This document shows, in pieces, positions 34,685-43,570 of a stretch of DNA of 64,000 bases. Each line of letters opens with the position of its first letter. Within the stretch, counting starts at the first letter, position 1. Below the pieces are notes generated by a model. The model saw nothing but the letters and a program-made list of their open reading frames with translations, made no database searches and was not told where the DNA came from. The position numbers and the translations under genes were made by a program. Location: assembly GCF_002532045.1 (NCBI RefSeq), contig NZ_NWTG01000001.1, positions 124,001 to 188,000 on the forward strand, written 5' to 3'. The stretch is from Bradyrhizobium sp. C9. Lineage in GTDB: Bacteria; Pseudomonadota; Alphaproteobacteria; Rhizobiales; Xanthobacteraceae.

Positions 34685-36259
34685 TTGTCGGGTTCGGACG
34701 CGGCAGAGTCTCGGCCGTCGACGTCGCTGTTGATGGTCGGCGGCATCGACAAGCGCTTCGGCGGCGTGCGGGCGTTGCGCGACGTCAGCCTCGAGGTCCG
34801 TGCCGGCGAGGTGCATGCGCTGCTGGGCGAGAACGGGGCCGGAAAATCCACGCTGATCAAGATCCTCAGCGGCGTTCATGCCGCCGACAGCGGCACCATC
34901 GAGATCGCCGGCAGGCCAGCGACGTTCGACAGCCCGGCAAGATCGCGCGAGGCCGGGATCGCCGTGGTCTATCAGGACCTCAGTCTCGTCGAATCCCTGA
35001 GCGTCGCCGACAATCTGCTGCTCGGCCGCGAGCCGCGCGCGCGGTTCGGCTTCGTCCGGAAGCGCGAGCTGATGGCAAGGGCCGAAGCGTTCCTGGGTGA
35101 ACTCGGCATTCCCCTCGATACCAAAGCAACGGTCGGCTCGCTGCCGTTCGCGTACCGCCAGATGACGGAGATCGCCAAGGCGCTGATGGGCGAGGTGCGG
35201 CTGTTGATCCTCGACGAGCCGACGTCTTCGCTGACCTCGGATGAGGTCCGCATCCTGTTCGATGCGATCGGCAAGGCGACGCGCCGCGGCGTCGGCGTGA
35301 TCTATGTGACCCATCGGCTCAACGAGGTGTTCGAGATCTCGCAGCGTGTCACGGTGCTGCGTGATGGCGCCAACGCCGGCACGTTCGTCACCGCCGAGAC
35401 CGACATGAAGCGGCTGGTGAACGCCATCATCGGCACCGATCGATTGGCGCCCGCAGCATCGCGTGCCGCGCCCGCGGCAGCGCGTTCGTTCGATTCATCG
35501 CCGGTTCTGTTCTTGTCGGGTGTGTCGAACGATCGGCTGTCGGCCGTCGACTTGTCGGTGATGAAGGGTGAGATCCACGGCCTTGCCGGCTTGATCGGCA
35601 GCGGGCGCACGGAGATTCTGGAGACGATCTTTGGGCTTCGGCCGGCCGAGAGCGGCACGCTCGAGATCGAGGGCCGGCCATGGCTGCCGAAGAGCGCGGC
35701 CGATGCGATCGATCAGGGCGTCGCACTGGTGCCGGAGGATCGGCACGTGCAGGGCCTGGTCCTCGACCATTCGATCGAGCGCAACATCACCTTGCCGCGA
35801 ATTCCGCATTTCTCGCGCTGGGGGTTCATGCAGCAACGCGCTGCGGCCCGACGTGCGGAAACTGCGGTCGCGCGGCTTTCGGTGAGGGCGCAAGGTGCTT
35901 CCAGCCTGGTCAGGACACTGTCCGGCGGCAACCAGCAGAAGGTCGTGTTCGGAAAATGGAATGATCCGCGGCCGCGCGTGCTGCTGCTGGACGAGCCGAC
36001 GGTCGGTGTCGACGTCGGCGCACGCGAGGAAATCTACGGCGTGATCCGCAATGCCGCGCGCGACGGCAGCGGCGTACTAATCGTCTCGTCGGATCTCGTT
36101 GAGCTGATCGAGCTCTGCGACCGCATCTCCGTGATCGTCGACGGACGCGTCGCGCGAACGCTTGCGCGCGGCGAGATCAATGATGCCGAAGAGCTCCATC
36201 ATCTGCTGCAAATATACCAGGCCTCCGGACAAGGCCTATTGCAAGAGTTGCCCGCATGA
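34685..36259 (+). CDS. Sugar ABC transporter ATPase, RbsA/XylG type (CUT2)
   Basis: This 524-residue protein has two fused ATPase domains. The first has Walker A GENGAGKS (about 51), a Q-loop VVYQDLS, and Walker B LLILDEPTSSL. The second (about 275-510) has a degenerate Walker A region (GLIGSGRTE), signature LSGGNQQK (about 415) and LLLDEPTVGVDVGA. This is the standard CUT2 layout for pentose importers. TTG 34685 is used, with GGAGG 9 bp upstream; no better start is in frame. The stop overlaps the permease start. Confidence 0.9.
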   Translation: MSGSDAAESRPSTSLLMVGGIDKRFGGVRALRDVSLEVRAGEVHALLGENGAGKSTLIKILSGVHAADSGTIEIAGRPATFDSPARSREAGIAVVYQDLSLVESLSVADNLLLGREPRARFGFVRKRELMARAEAFLGELGIPLDTKATVGSLPFAYRQMTEIAKALMGEVRLLILDEPTSSLTSDEVRILFDAIGKATRRGVGVIYVTHRLNEVFEISQRVTVLRDGANAGTFVTAETDMKRLVNAIIGTDRLAPAASRAAPAAARSFDSSPVLFLSGVSNDRLSAVDLSVMKGEIHGLAGLIGSGRTEILETIFGLRPAESGTLEIEGRPWLPKSAADAIDQGVALVPEDRHVQGLVLDHSIERNITLPRIPHFSRWGFMQQRAAARRAETAVARLSVRAQGASSLVRTLSGGNQQKVVFGKWNDPRPRVLLLDEPTVGVDVGAREEIYGVIRNAARDGSGVLIVSSDLVELIELCDRISVIVDGRVARTLARGEINDAEELHHLLQIYQASGQGLLQELPA

Positions 36260-37248
36260 CCGAACTGACCGCGCCCAATGTCGTCGCCACGTCGACCCGA
36301 ACCGATCGTCGGCGCAAGCTGCTGCAAAATCTGCTGCGGGGCGAGCGGCCCTACATGCTGTACATCGCCTTCGTGGTGCTGCTCGTCGTGTTCAGCTTGT
36401 CTTCGCCCTGGTTCCTGTCGGTCGACAATTTCCTCAATATCGGACGCCAGACCACGCTGGTGTCGATCATCGCGGTCGGCATGACCTTCGTGATCATCGC
36501 GCGTCAGATCGATCTGTCGGTGGCATCGACATTGGCACTGTCGGGCATGGCCGCGGCGCTCGCCATGAGCCAGATCAGCAACAGCTGGATCGTCGGCGCC
36601 GTTGCCGGGCTCGGCACCGGTGCGCTGGTCGGACTGCTCAACGGCATCCTGACCACGCAGCTTTCGATCCCGTCCTTCCTGGTCACGCTGGGATCGCTGA
36701 GCATGGCGCGGGGGCTGGCGATGATGGTGACCAACACCAAGCCGGTCATCATCACCAACGAGACTTACTTTGCGATCTTCGGCGAAGGCACGTTCCTCGG
36801 CATTCCCGTTCCCATCGCCTGGACGCTGGTGGCGATGATCGTCGGCATCCTGCTGCTGCACTACAACGTGTTCGGCCGCCGCATCTATGCGGTGGGCGGC
36901 AATCCGACCGCGGCGCTCTATTCCGGCATCAATACCAAATGGGTGACGACCGCGGCCTTTGTGCTGACCGGCGCGCTGGCCGGGCTTGCGGCGCTGGTGT
37001 TGTCCGCGCGCTCGCACGCTGCGCGGCCCGACGTCGTGCAGGGGATGGAACTCGACGTCATCGCCGCCGTGATCCTCGGGGGCTGCAGCCTGTTCGGCGG
37101 GCGCGGCTACATCCTGGGAACGCTGTTCGGCAGCCTCATCATCGGCACGCTCAACAACGGTCTCGTGCTGCTCGGCGTCAGCTCGCCGCTGCAGCTCGTC
37201 ATCAAGGGAGCGATCATCGTGGCCGCGGTCGCTTTCACGAAGCGCTAG
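36256..37248 (+). CDS. Sugar ABC transporter permease, RbsC type
   Basis: This 330-residue inner-membrane protein has about 8-10 helices. It carries the CUT2 permease signatures GMTFVIIARQIDLSVAS, GLLNGILTTQLSIPSFLVTLGSLSMARG, GGNPTAALYSGI and AVILGGCSLFGGRGYILGTLFGSLIIGTLNNGLVLLGV. It forms a homodimeric channel with the ATPase encoded just upstream (ATGA overlap). The 74 bp to the binding-protein gene contain GGGAGG before its ATG. Confidence 0.9.
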   Translation: MTELTAPNVVATSTRTDRRRKLLQNLLRGERPYMLYIAFVVLLVVFSLSSPWFLSVDNFLNIGRQTTLVSIIAVGMTFVIIARQIDLSVASTLALSGMAAALAMSQISNSWIVGAVAGLGTGALVGLLNGILTTQLSIPSFLVTLGSLSMARGLAMMVTNTKPVIITNETYFAIFGEGTFLGIPVPIAWTLVAMIVGILLLHYNVFGRRIYAVGGNPTAALYSGINTKWVTTAAFVLTGALAGLAALVLSARSHAARPDVVQGMELDVIAAVILGGCSLFGGRGYILGTLFGSLIIGTLNNGLVLLGVSSPLQLVIKGAIIVAAVAFTKR

Positions 37249-37322
37249 AGCACGGTCCTGGAAAACGTAGGGGCAAGGTCGCTGGCCTCCGGTTAATCGG
37301 CGACCAAAAAAGGGAGGAAACA

Positions 37323-38474
37323 ATGAAGCCAATCTTGCGACAAACCCTGCCGCTGACCGCACTGATCGCGGCGACGGCCATTTCGATCGTCCCCTCGGCG
37401 CGCGCCGAAGTGCCGGCAACCTGCGTCAAGGGCGTCGATCTCGCGACGCTTGGACCGAAATCGATCGTCGGGCAAGGGCCGCACGGCGAGAAGGCCGCCT
37501 CGCCCGAGGTGCTTGCGCTGTCGGACGCCGATGCCGCCAAGGTCAAGGAGAAGCATTTCAAGGTCGGCATCTCGATGCAGACCGTCAACCTCGACTGGGC
37601 GCAGCTGCAGATCCAGGGCATCACCGATACGCTGAAGAAGTACGGCGTGACGGTGACCGGCGTCGCCTCCGCCGAATATCAGGTCGACAAGCAGATCGCC
37701 GACATCGAGAACACCATCCAGCAGCATCCGGACGGCATTATCTCGATCCCGGTCGATTTCACCGCGACCGCGCCGACCTACAAGAAGGTCGCCAAGGCCG
37801 GGATCAAGCTGGTGCTGATGGACAGCATTCCGACCGGCCTCAAGCATCCGGAGGAATACGCCTCGATGATCTCGGCGGACAATTTGGGTAACGGACAGAT
37901 CGCAGCCCAGATCCTGGCCTCCTGCATGCCGCAGGGCGGCACCATCGGCCTCGTCAATTTCGGCGTCGACTATTTCAGCACCAACGAGCGCACCAAGGGC
38001 GTCCGCGAATGGATGCAGAAGAACCGTCCCGATATCAAGATGAAGCAGGTCGACTTCACCGACCCCCCGAAAGTATCGCAGATCGCGGGTGACTTCCTCA
38101 CCGGCAATCCTGACATCAAGGGCCTGTACGCGGTCTGGGATCAGCCGGCGCTCGACACGTTGAGCTCGATGCGCGCGCAGGGCATCGACATTCCCGTCAC
38201 GACCGTCGACCTCGGCCTGCAATCGGCGATCGAGATCGCCAAAGGCGGGCCGCTGAAGGCGACCGGGTCGCAACGCCCCTATGATCAGGGCGTCGCGGAG
38301 GCGATGGCGATGATGAATGCGCTGCTGGGCAAGGAAACGCCGGCCTGGGTCGGCGTGCAATCGCTGCCGGTGACGCAGTCCAATGTGCTGGAATCCTACA
38401 AGACGGTGTTCAAGAAGGAGCCGCCGCCGGAGCTGACCGACGTCTGCAACAAGGCGAAGCCGGCCTGCAACTAA
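37323..38474 (+). CDS. Periplasmic sugar-binding protein, RbsB-like
   Basis: The protein is 383 residues from ATG 37323. It has a signal peptide (LTALIAATAISIVPSARA), an N-terminal extension of about 45 residues (CVKGVDLATLGPKSIVGQGPHG), then the type I periplasmic-binding fold: FKVGISMQTVNLDWAQLQIQGITDTLKKYGV, GIISIPVDFTATAPTYKKVAKAGIKLVLMD, and VTTVDLGLQSAIEIAKG. It delivers substrate to the CUT2 permease. It is larger than E. coli RbsB (about 296) because of the N-terminal extension and a cysteine-bearing tail (DVCNKAKPACN), which may form a disulfide with the N-terminal Cys. Convergent with deoR. Confidence 0.88.
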   Translation: MKPILRQTLPLTALIAATAISIVPSARAEVPATCVKGVDLATLGPKSIVGQGPHGEKAASPEVLALSDADAAKVKEKHFKVGISMQTVNLDWAQLQIQGITDTLKKYGVTVTGVASAEYQVDKQIADIENTIQQHPDGIISIPVDFTATAPTYKKVAKAGIKLVLMDSIPTGLKHPEEYASMISADNLGNGQIAAQILASCMPQGGTIGLVNFGVDYFSTNERTKGVREWMQKNRPDIKMKQVDFTDPPKVSQIAGDFLTGNPDIKGLYAVWDQPALDTLSSMRAQGIDIPVTTVDLGLQSAIEIAKGGPLKATGSQRPYDQGVAEAMAMMNALLGKETPAWVGVQSLPVTQSNVLESYKTVFKKEPPPELTDVCNKAKPACN

Positions 38475-38523
38475 GCCAAAGGAGTTCGATGCGTGGTCCC
38501 GCGAGCCTGCGCATCGTGAGCAG

Positions 38524-38559
38524 CCTGATCCGGGCGTGCCAGCCCCCGCTCGGATCAGG
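38524..38559. terminator. Bidirectional terminator between binding-protein and deoR genes
   Basis: The inverted repeat CCTGATCCG (38524-38532) and CGGATCAGG (38551-38559) forms a 9-bp perfect stem, extendable by GCG/CGC inside. It lies between convergent genes and overlaps the last codons of the deoR gene. No long T-run follows. Confidence 0.55.
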
Positions 38560-39349
38560 TTGCGCTGGTGACGTACTCGACGGGAAGGCTGCGGAAGTGC
38601 TTGCGCATGTCCGATGACGCCGCGCCGCCGACGATGATCCGCGAGAACGCGCCGATGTCGGAGAAGAATGCCGATTTGAGACTGCCGAGCTTGCTCGCGT
38701 CGATCACCAGGACGCTCTCCATCGCGGTCTCGATGACGGCCTGCTTGACGGCGACTTCGTGAAAATTCGAGCAGCTCGCACCGCGGGTCCAATGCACGCC
38801 GCCGGCGGAGATGAAGGCCTTGTTGATTCCGAGCCGCCGCAGGTAGGACAGGCCGTCATCGGACGCAAAGGACTGCGACGAGGGATGATAGAGACCGCCC
38901 ATCACCATCACCTGCGTCTTGGGCCGGTGCGTCACGATCGACGCCACGTTCATCGAATAGCAGATCACCGAGAGCGGCAGATCCTCGGGCAGGCAATCCG
39001 CCAGCGACTGCATCGTGGTGCCGCAGTCGATGAAGATCGTGTCGCCTTCCCTAATGGAGGCGGCGGCAGCCCGACAGGCGAGGCGCTTGTCCTGGGTGTG
39101 CTGATCGATCTCCTGCTCGAACGTGTACTTGATCCCGGTCGGTGACGCCGCATTGACGACGTAGCCGCCGAGCAAAGCGAGTGCGGCTTCCGGACCGGCA
39201 AGGTCGCGCCGCACCGTCATTTCGGAAACCTTGAGGAGCTCGGCGGCGTCCTTCAGGTGCAGCGCGCCACTCGATTCGACGGCGCGGCGCAGCCTCTGCA
39301 GGCGCTGGACGCGTGTCTCGCTTGGTCGTGCGTTGGAAGTTTCAGCCAT
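38555..39349 (-). CDS. deoR: DeoR/GlpR-family transcriptional regulator
   Basis: This 264-residue protein has an N-terminal HTH (LHLKDAAELLKVSEMTVRRDLAG, about 30-53) and a C-terminal phosphosugar-sensing DeoRC domain (GDTIFIDCGTTMQSLADCLP, MGGLYHPSSQSF, FISAGGVHWTRG, ASKLGSLKSAFFSDI). Family members repress sugar genes and release DNA on binding phosphorylated sugars. It is divergent from deoC across a 237-bp region with two dyads and convergent with the importer operon, so it likely controls both, sensing a deoxyribose- or ribose-phosphate-like compound (inference). Confidence 0.88.
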   Translation of the reverse strand: MAETSNARPSETRVQRLQRLRRAVESSGALHLKDAAELLKVSEMTVRRDLAGPEAALALLGGYVVNAASPTGIKYTFEQEIDQHTQDKRLACRAAAASIREGDTIFIDCGTTMQSLADCLPEDLPLSVICYSMNVASIVTHRPKTQVMVMGGLYHPSSQSFASDDGLSYLRRLGINKAFISAGGVHWTRGASCSNFHEVAVKQAVIETAMESVLVIDASKLGSLKSAFFSDIGAFSRIIVGGAASSDMRKHFRSLPVEYVTSAT

Positions 39350-39386
39350 TTTGATCGCCGAGCTTGCTTATCCGATTGACAATGAT

Positions 39387-39402
39387 CTTACAATGTTGTG
39401 AG
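39387..39402. promoter_or_regulatory. Putative DeoR operator, copy 1
   Basis: CTTACAATGTTGTGAG is palindromic at six of eight paired positions. It lies in the deoR-deoC divergent region, 38 bp upstream of the deoR start and about 185 bp upstream of deoC. A TTGACA (39376-39381) sits just beside it. It shares the TTACAAT core with the second site. Confidence 0.5.
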
Positions 39403-39418
39403 TTTAGCAACGTCGATC

Positions 39419-39434
39419 TGTTACAATAATAACA
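39419..39434. promoter_or_regulatory. Putative DeoR operator, copy 2
   Basis: TGTTACAATAATAACA has perfect 5-bp arms (TGTTA/TAACA) around a 6-bp centre and repeats the TTACAAT core of the first site 32 bp away. Two helically phased sites of this kind would suit binding by a tetrameric or cooperative DeoR-type repressor. Confidence 0.5.
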
Positions 39435-39586
39435 TTCAGTCCAGCGGGCTGATCCGGTGTCGAGACGATGTCGTCCTCGGCAGGCGGCAGACCCGCGGCA
39501 AGGTCAGGGGAGGATCACATGTTGCGATCGGCACATTCAATCTATCTGGCCACCTCGTCGATTCGCTAGGACCGCACGGCGCCGCC

Positions 39587-40615
39587 ATGACGCAGAGCGT
39601 CTTCATACAGAATCCGTCCCCATTGGCCGTGCAATCGCCTTCCCCGGGCGACGAGCATGTGCATCCCCTGCCGCGCAACAGCGGCCGTGCGCTCGAGATG
39701 GATTGGGTCGACGACATCAGGATCAACCTGTCGGCCGCCGAACGGCGGGTTGCCAGCCTGCCGGGCCGGCGCACCGTGAAGAAGGACGCGCAGGCGGCGT
39801 GGCTTCTCAAGGCCGTCACCTGCATCGACCTGACGACGCTCAATGGCGACGATACGACCGAGCGGGTCAAGCGCCTCTGCGCCAAGGCCAAGGCGCCGGT
39901 GCGCGGCGATGTCATGGAGAAGCTCGGCTTTGCCGGGCGCGCCCTGCATACCGGCGCGGTCTGCGTCTACCATCGGTTCGTCGGCGCAGCTGTCGAAGCG
40001 CTCGATGGATCCGGCATCCCGGTTGCTGCGGTCTCGACCGGGTTTCCCGCAGGCCTCGTGCCGCATGAGCTGAAGCTGAAGGAGATCGAGGCATCGCTCC
40101 GGGACGGCGCGCAGGAGATCGACATCGTCATCACGCGCGAGCACGTGCTGACCGGCGACTGGCGGGCGCTTTACGCCGAGGTCCGGGATTTCCGCGCGGT
40201 CTGCGACAACGCGCATCTGAAGACGATTCTGGCCACGGGTGACCTCAAGACGCTGCGCAATGTCGCCAAGGCATCGATGGTCTGCATGATGGCCGGCGCC
40301 GATTTCATCAAGACCTCCACCGGCAAGGAAGGCGTCAATGCGACGCTGCCGGTGACGCTGGCGATGCTGCGGATGATCCGGCTCTATCAGGAGCGCACCG
40401 GCTACAGGATCGGGTTCAAGCCGGCCGGCGGAATTTCGACGGCAAAGGACGTGCTCACCTATCAGTTCCTGATGAAGGAAGAGCTGGGTCGCGACTGGCT
40501 CGAGCCGGACCTGTTCCGCATCGGCGCCTCCAGCCTGCTCGCCGACATCGAGCGGCAGCTCGAGCATCACGTGACCGGCCACTACTCGGCTTTCAACCGC
40601 CACCCCGTGGGATGA
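39587..40615 (+). CDS. deoC: Deoxyribose-phosphate aldolase
   Basis: From ATG 39587 the protein is 342 residues. It is a class I DERA with the Schiff-base lysine in DFIKTSTGK (Lys242) and the proton-relay lysine in GFKPAGG (Lys278). CIDLTTLNGDDT and VSTGFPAGLVPHELKLKEIE are conserved. It splits 2-deoxyribose-5-phosphate into glyceraldehyde-3-phosphate and acetaldehyde. It is longer than E. coli DeoC (259) through an N-terminal extension of about 75 residues, as in several proteobacterial and eukaryotic DERAs. It is followed after 10 bp by the aldehyde dehydrogenase gene, whose product can take the acetaldehyde. Confidence 0.93.
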   Translation: MTQSVFIQNPSPLAVQSPSPGDEHVHPLPRNSGRALEMDWVDDIRINLSAAERRVASLPGRRTVKKDAQAAWLLKAVTCIDLTTLNGDDTTERVKRLCAKAKAPVRGDVMEKLGFAGRALHTGAVCVYHRFVGAAVEALDGSGIPVAAVSTGFPAGLVPHELKLKEIEASLRDGAQEIDIVITREHVLTGDWRALYAEVRDFRAVCDNAHLKTILATGDLKTLRNVAKASMVCMMAGADFIKTSTGKEGVNATLPVTLAMLRMIRLYQERTGYRIGFKPAGGISTAKDVLTYQFLMKEELGRDWLEPDLFRIGASSLLADIERQLEHHVTGHYSAFNRHPVG

Positions 40616-40625
40616 GACTCCAGCG

Positions 40626-43013
40626 ATGAGCGTCGCAAGCTATTTCGAGACCATGGAGTATGGCCCCGCGCCCGAGGCGGATGGCGAGGCACGCGCCTGG
40701 CTGACGCGGCATGGCGCCACGTTCGGGCATTTCATCGCCGGCAAGTTCACGGCGCCGCATGCGGGCAAGCACCTCGCGACAAGCGAACCTGCCACCGGCA
40801 AGGCGCTGGCGCGCATCGCGCAGGGTAACGCTACCGATGTCGATGCGGCAGTCAGCGCCGCGCGCACCGCGCAGGTCGCATGGGCCAAGCTTGGCGGTCA
40901 TGGCCGCGCCCGTCACCTCTATGCGTTGGCACGCATGCTGCAGCGTCACGCCCGGTTGTTCGCCGTGCTGGAGGCGATCGACAACGGCAAGCCGATCCGG
41001 GAAACCCGCGATCTCGACGTGCCGCTCGCCGCGCGCCACTTCTACTATCACGCGGGCTGGGCGCAGTTGCAGGAGCGCGAATTCGCCGATCAGGTGCCGA
41101 TCGGCGTGATCGGCCAGATCATTCCGTGGAATTTCCCGCTGTTGATGCTGGCCTGGAAAATCGCGCCGGCCCTTGCCGCGGGCAACACGGTGGTGCTGAA
41201 GCCGGCGGAGTTCACCTCGCTCACCGCGCTGCTGTTCGCCGAACTGTCGGCCGAGGCCGGGCTGCCGCCGGGCGTGCTCAACGTTGTCACCGGCGACGGT
41301 GCGACCGGCGCATTGCTGGTCGAAAGTCCCGGCGTCGACAAGATCGCCTTTACTGGATCGACCGAGGTCGGACGGTTGATCCGCCAGACCACCGCGGGCA
41401 CCGGCAAGTCGCTGACGCTGGAGCTCGGCGGCAAGTCGCCGTTCATCGTGTTCGACGACGCCGATATCGATGGCGCGGTGGAAGGTGTCGTCGACGCGAT
41501 TTGGTTCAACCAGGGCCAGGTCTGCTGCGCCGGATCGCGGTTGCTGCTGCAGGAGGGCATTGCGGAGACCTTCCGCAGGCGGCTGATCCGCCGCATGGAG
41601 ATGCTTCGCATCGGCATGCCGCTCGACAAGGCGATCGATATGGGCGCGGTGGTCGCCCCCGTTCAGCTCGAGCGGATCAAGGCGCTGGTCGAGACCGGGG
41701 TGAAGGAGGGCGCCGAGAAATATCAGGCGCCCGGTGCGATGCCGGCTGAAGGCTGCTTCTATCCGCCGACCCTGCTCTGGAACGTGCATCCGTCCTCGAC
41801 GGTTGCGACCGAAGAGATCTTTGGCCCGGTCCTGGTGGCGATGACGTTCCGCACGCCTGACGAGGCCGTGATGCTCGCCAACAACACGCGCTACGGCCTT
41901 GCCGCCAGCGTGTGGAGCGAAACGATCGGGCTGGCGCTCGACATCGCGCCGAAACTGCTGGCTGGCGTGGTCTGGGTCAACGCGACCAATCTGTTCGACG
42001 CCAGCGTCGGCTTTGGCGGCTATCGCGAGTCCGGCTTCGGCCGCGAGGGTGGCCGTGAAGGCATGTATGAGTATCTCAAGCCGAAGGCCTGGAGCGGCCG
42101 CAAGGCGCGGGCCGAGCCAGCGCCGCTGCCGACGGCGTCCGGCGCCGGCGCCGGTTTCGACGTGCCACCGATCGATCGAACGACGAAACTGTTCGTCGGC
42201 GGCAAGCAGGTGCGCCCTGACGGCAATTATTCGCGCGCGGTGCTCTCGCCAAAGGGCCGGCGTCTCGGCGAGGCCGGCGAGGGCAATCGCAAGGATATCC
42301 GCAATGCGGTGGCCGCGGCGCGCTCCGCCGAGGGCTGGGCGCGGGCGACGGCGCATAATCGCGCCCAGATCCTCTATTATCTTGCCGAGAATCTGTCCGC
42401 GCGCGGCGACGAGTTCACCTGGCGTATCGCCGACATGACCGGCGTTTCGGCAGCAAAAGCGCGCGCGGAAGTCGACGCGAGCATCGAGCGGCTGTTCAGC
42501 TATGGCGCCTGGGCGGACAAATTCGAAGGGACCATCCACGCGCCGCCGCTGCGCGGCGTGGCGCTGGCGATGTATGAGCCGGTCGGCGTGGTCGGTGTCG
42601 CCTGTCCCAACGAGGCGCCGCTGCTTGCCTTCATCAGCCTGGTGGCGCCGCTGGTTGCGATGGGCAACCGGGTCGTCGCGGTGCCGAGCGAGCGGCATCC
42701 GCTCGCCGCGACCGATTTCTACCAGGTGCTCGAGACCTCGGACGTGCCGGGCGGCGTGGTCAACATCGTCACCGGCGATCGCAACGAACTGGTCAAGGTG
42801 CTTGCCGAGCATGACGATGTCGACGCGCTCTGGGTGTTCGGATCGCAGGAGGCCTCGACGGCGGCCGAACGGTACTCGATCGGCAATCTCAAGCGCACGC
42901 TGGTCGATCACGGCCTCGCGCTCGACTGGTACGACAAGGCCGCGAGCGAGGGACCGATCCTGCTCCGGCATGCGGTGCAGGTGAAGAACATCTGGATTCC
43001 CTATGGCGACTAG
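40626..43013 (+). CDS. ALDH16-type aldehyde dehydrogenase with C-terminal pseudo-ALDH domain
   Basis: This 795-residue protein has two ALDH folds in tandem. The first (about 25-490) is complete: IIPWNFPLLMLAWKIAPALAAGNTVVLKPAE, FTGSTEVG, the general-base Glu in LELGGKSP (about 265) and the nucleophile Cys300 in GQVCCAGSR. The second (about 515-795) keeps cofactor-domain features (LFVGGKQV, YEPVGVVGVACPNEAPLL) but has no ELGG and no catalytic cysteine. This is the ALDH16 architecture known from ALDH16A1 and bacterial homologues. Between deoC and rbsD-like genes, it probably oxidises acetaldehyde released by DeoC (inference). Confidence 0.88.
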   Translation: MSVASYFETMEYGPAPEADGEARAWLTRHGATFGHFIAGKFTAPHAGKHLATSEPATGKALARIAQGNATDVDAAVSAARTAQVAWAKLGGHGRARHLYALARMLQRHARLFAVLEAIDNGKPIRETRDLDVPLAARHFYYHAGWAQLQEREFADQVPIGVIGQIIPWNFPLLMLAWKIAPALAAGNTVVLKPAEFTSLTALLFAELSAEAGLPPGVLNVVTGDGATGALLVESPGVDKIAFTGSTEVGRLIRQTTAGTGKSLTLELGGKSPFIVFDDADIDGAVEGVVDAIWFNQGQVCCAGSRLLLQEGIAETFRRRLIRRMEMLRIGMPLDKAIDMGAVVAPVQLERIKALVETGVKEGAEKYQAPGAMPAEGCFYPPTLLWNVHPSSTVATEEIFGPVLVAMTFRTPDEAVMLANNTRYGLAASVWSETIGLALDIAPKLLAGVVWVNATNLFDASVGFGGYRESGFGREGGREGMYEYLKPKAWSGRKARAEPAPLPTASGAGAGFDVPPIDRTTKLFVGGKQVRPDGNYSRAVLSPKGRRLGEAGEGNRKDIRNAVAAARSAEGWARATAHNRAQILYYLAENLSARGDEFTWRIADMTGVSAAKARAEVDASIERLFSYGAWADKFEGTIHAPPLRGVALAMYEPVGVVGVACPNEAPLLAFISLVAPLVAMGNRVVAVPSERHPLAATDFYQVLETSDVPGGVVNIVTGDRNELVKVLAEHDDVDALWVFGSQEASTAAERYSIGNLKRTLVDHGLALDWYDKAASEGPILLRHAVQVKNIWIPYGD

Positions 43014-43110
43014 CGCGCTTTCCAGCGAAAGGGACGTCACCTTACGGTGATAGGGATGGGGATCCGGACCGTCAGAGTCCGGTGGTTTGAAGACAAGGGA
43101 GGGACGCAAC

Positions 43111-43566
43111 ATGCTCAAGGGCATCAATCCACTGCTCAATGCCGACGTGCTCTACGCCCTGCGGGCGATGGGGCACGGCGATCGCCTGGTGGTGTGCGAC
43201 ACCAATTTTCCGGCCGACTCGATCGCGCGCCAGAGCGTGCTTGGCCGGCTGCTGCGCATCGACAATGTGAGCGCCGCCAAGGCGGTCGAAGCCGTTCTCT
43301 CCGTGATGCCGCTCGATACATTCGTCGACGATGCGGCTGTTCGCATGGAGATCGTCGGACAGCCTCAGGAAGTGCCGCCCGTGCAGCGCGAGGTGCAGGC
43401 CGCGATCGATCGCGCCGAGGGACGATCCTGGCCGCTGATCGGTGTCGAGCGCCATGCGTTCTACGAGAAGGCCAAGACGGCCTATTGCGTGATCGCCACT
43501 GGCGAGCGGCGCTTCTATGGCTGCTTCCTGTTCAGCAAGGGCGTGATCGCGCCCGACGGGGAGTGA
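43111..43566 (+). CDS. RbsD/FucU-family sugar mutarotase
   Basis: From ATG 43111 (GGGAGGGA upstream) this is a 151-residue protein with the family's N-terminus MLKGINPLLNADVLYALRAMGHGDRLVVCDTNFPA (catalytic His in GHGD). It has DTFVDDAAVRMEIV and the C-terminal ERRFYGCFLFSKGVI. It interconverts pyranose/furanose or alpha/beta anomers so that the kinase can act. It lies 4 bp before the kinase gene. It is closer in look to FucU than RbsD. The 97 bp upstream carry two small hairpins, one being CCGGAC/GTCCGG at 43065-43083. Confidence 0.87.
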   Translation: MLKGINPLLNADVLYALRAMGHGDRLVVCDTNFPADSIARQSVLGRLLRIDNVSAAKAVEAVLSVMPLDTFVDDAAVRMEIVGQPQEVPPVQREVQAAIDRAEGRSWPLIGVERHAFYEKAKTAYCVIATGERRFYGCFLFSKGVIAPDGE

Positions 43567-43570
43567 TGAC

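Noticed and set aside
36162..37322. Upstream extension of the CUT2 binding-protein reading frame (to 36162)
   Set aside because: It overlaps the permease gene in another frame and is arginine-rich. The real start with RBS and signal peptide is at 37323.
40593..43139. 848-codon open frame antisense to the ALDH16 gene
   Set aside because: Same reason: low-complexity basic protein, no motif, while the plus strand encodes a complete two-domain ALDH.
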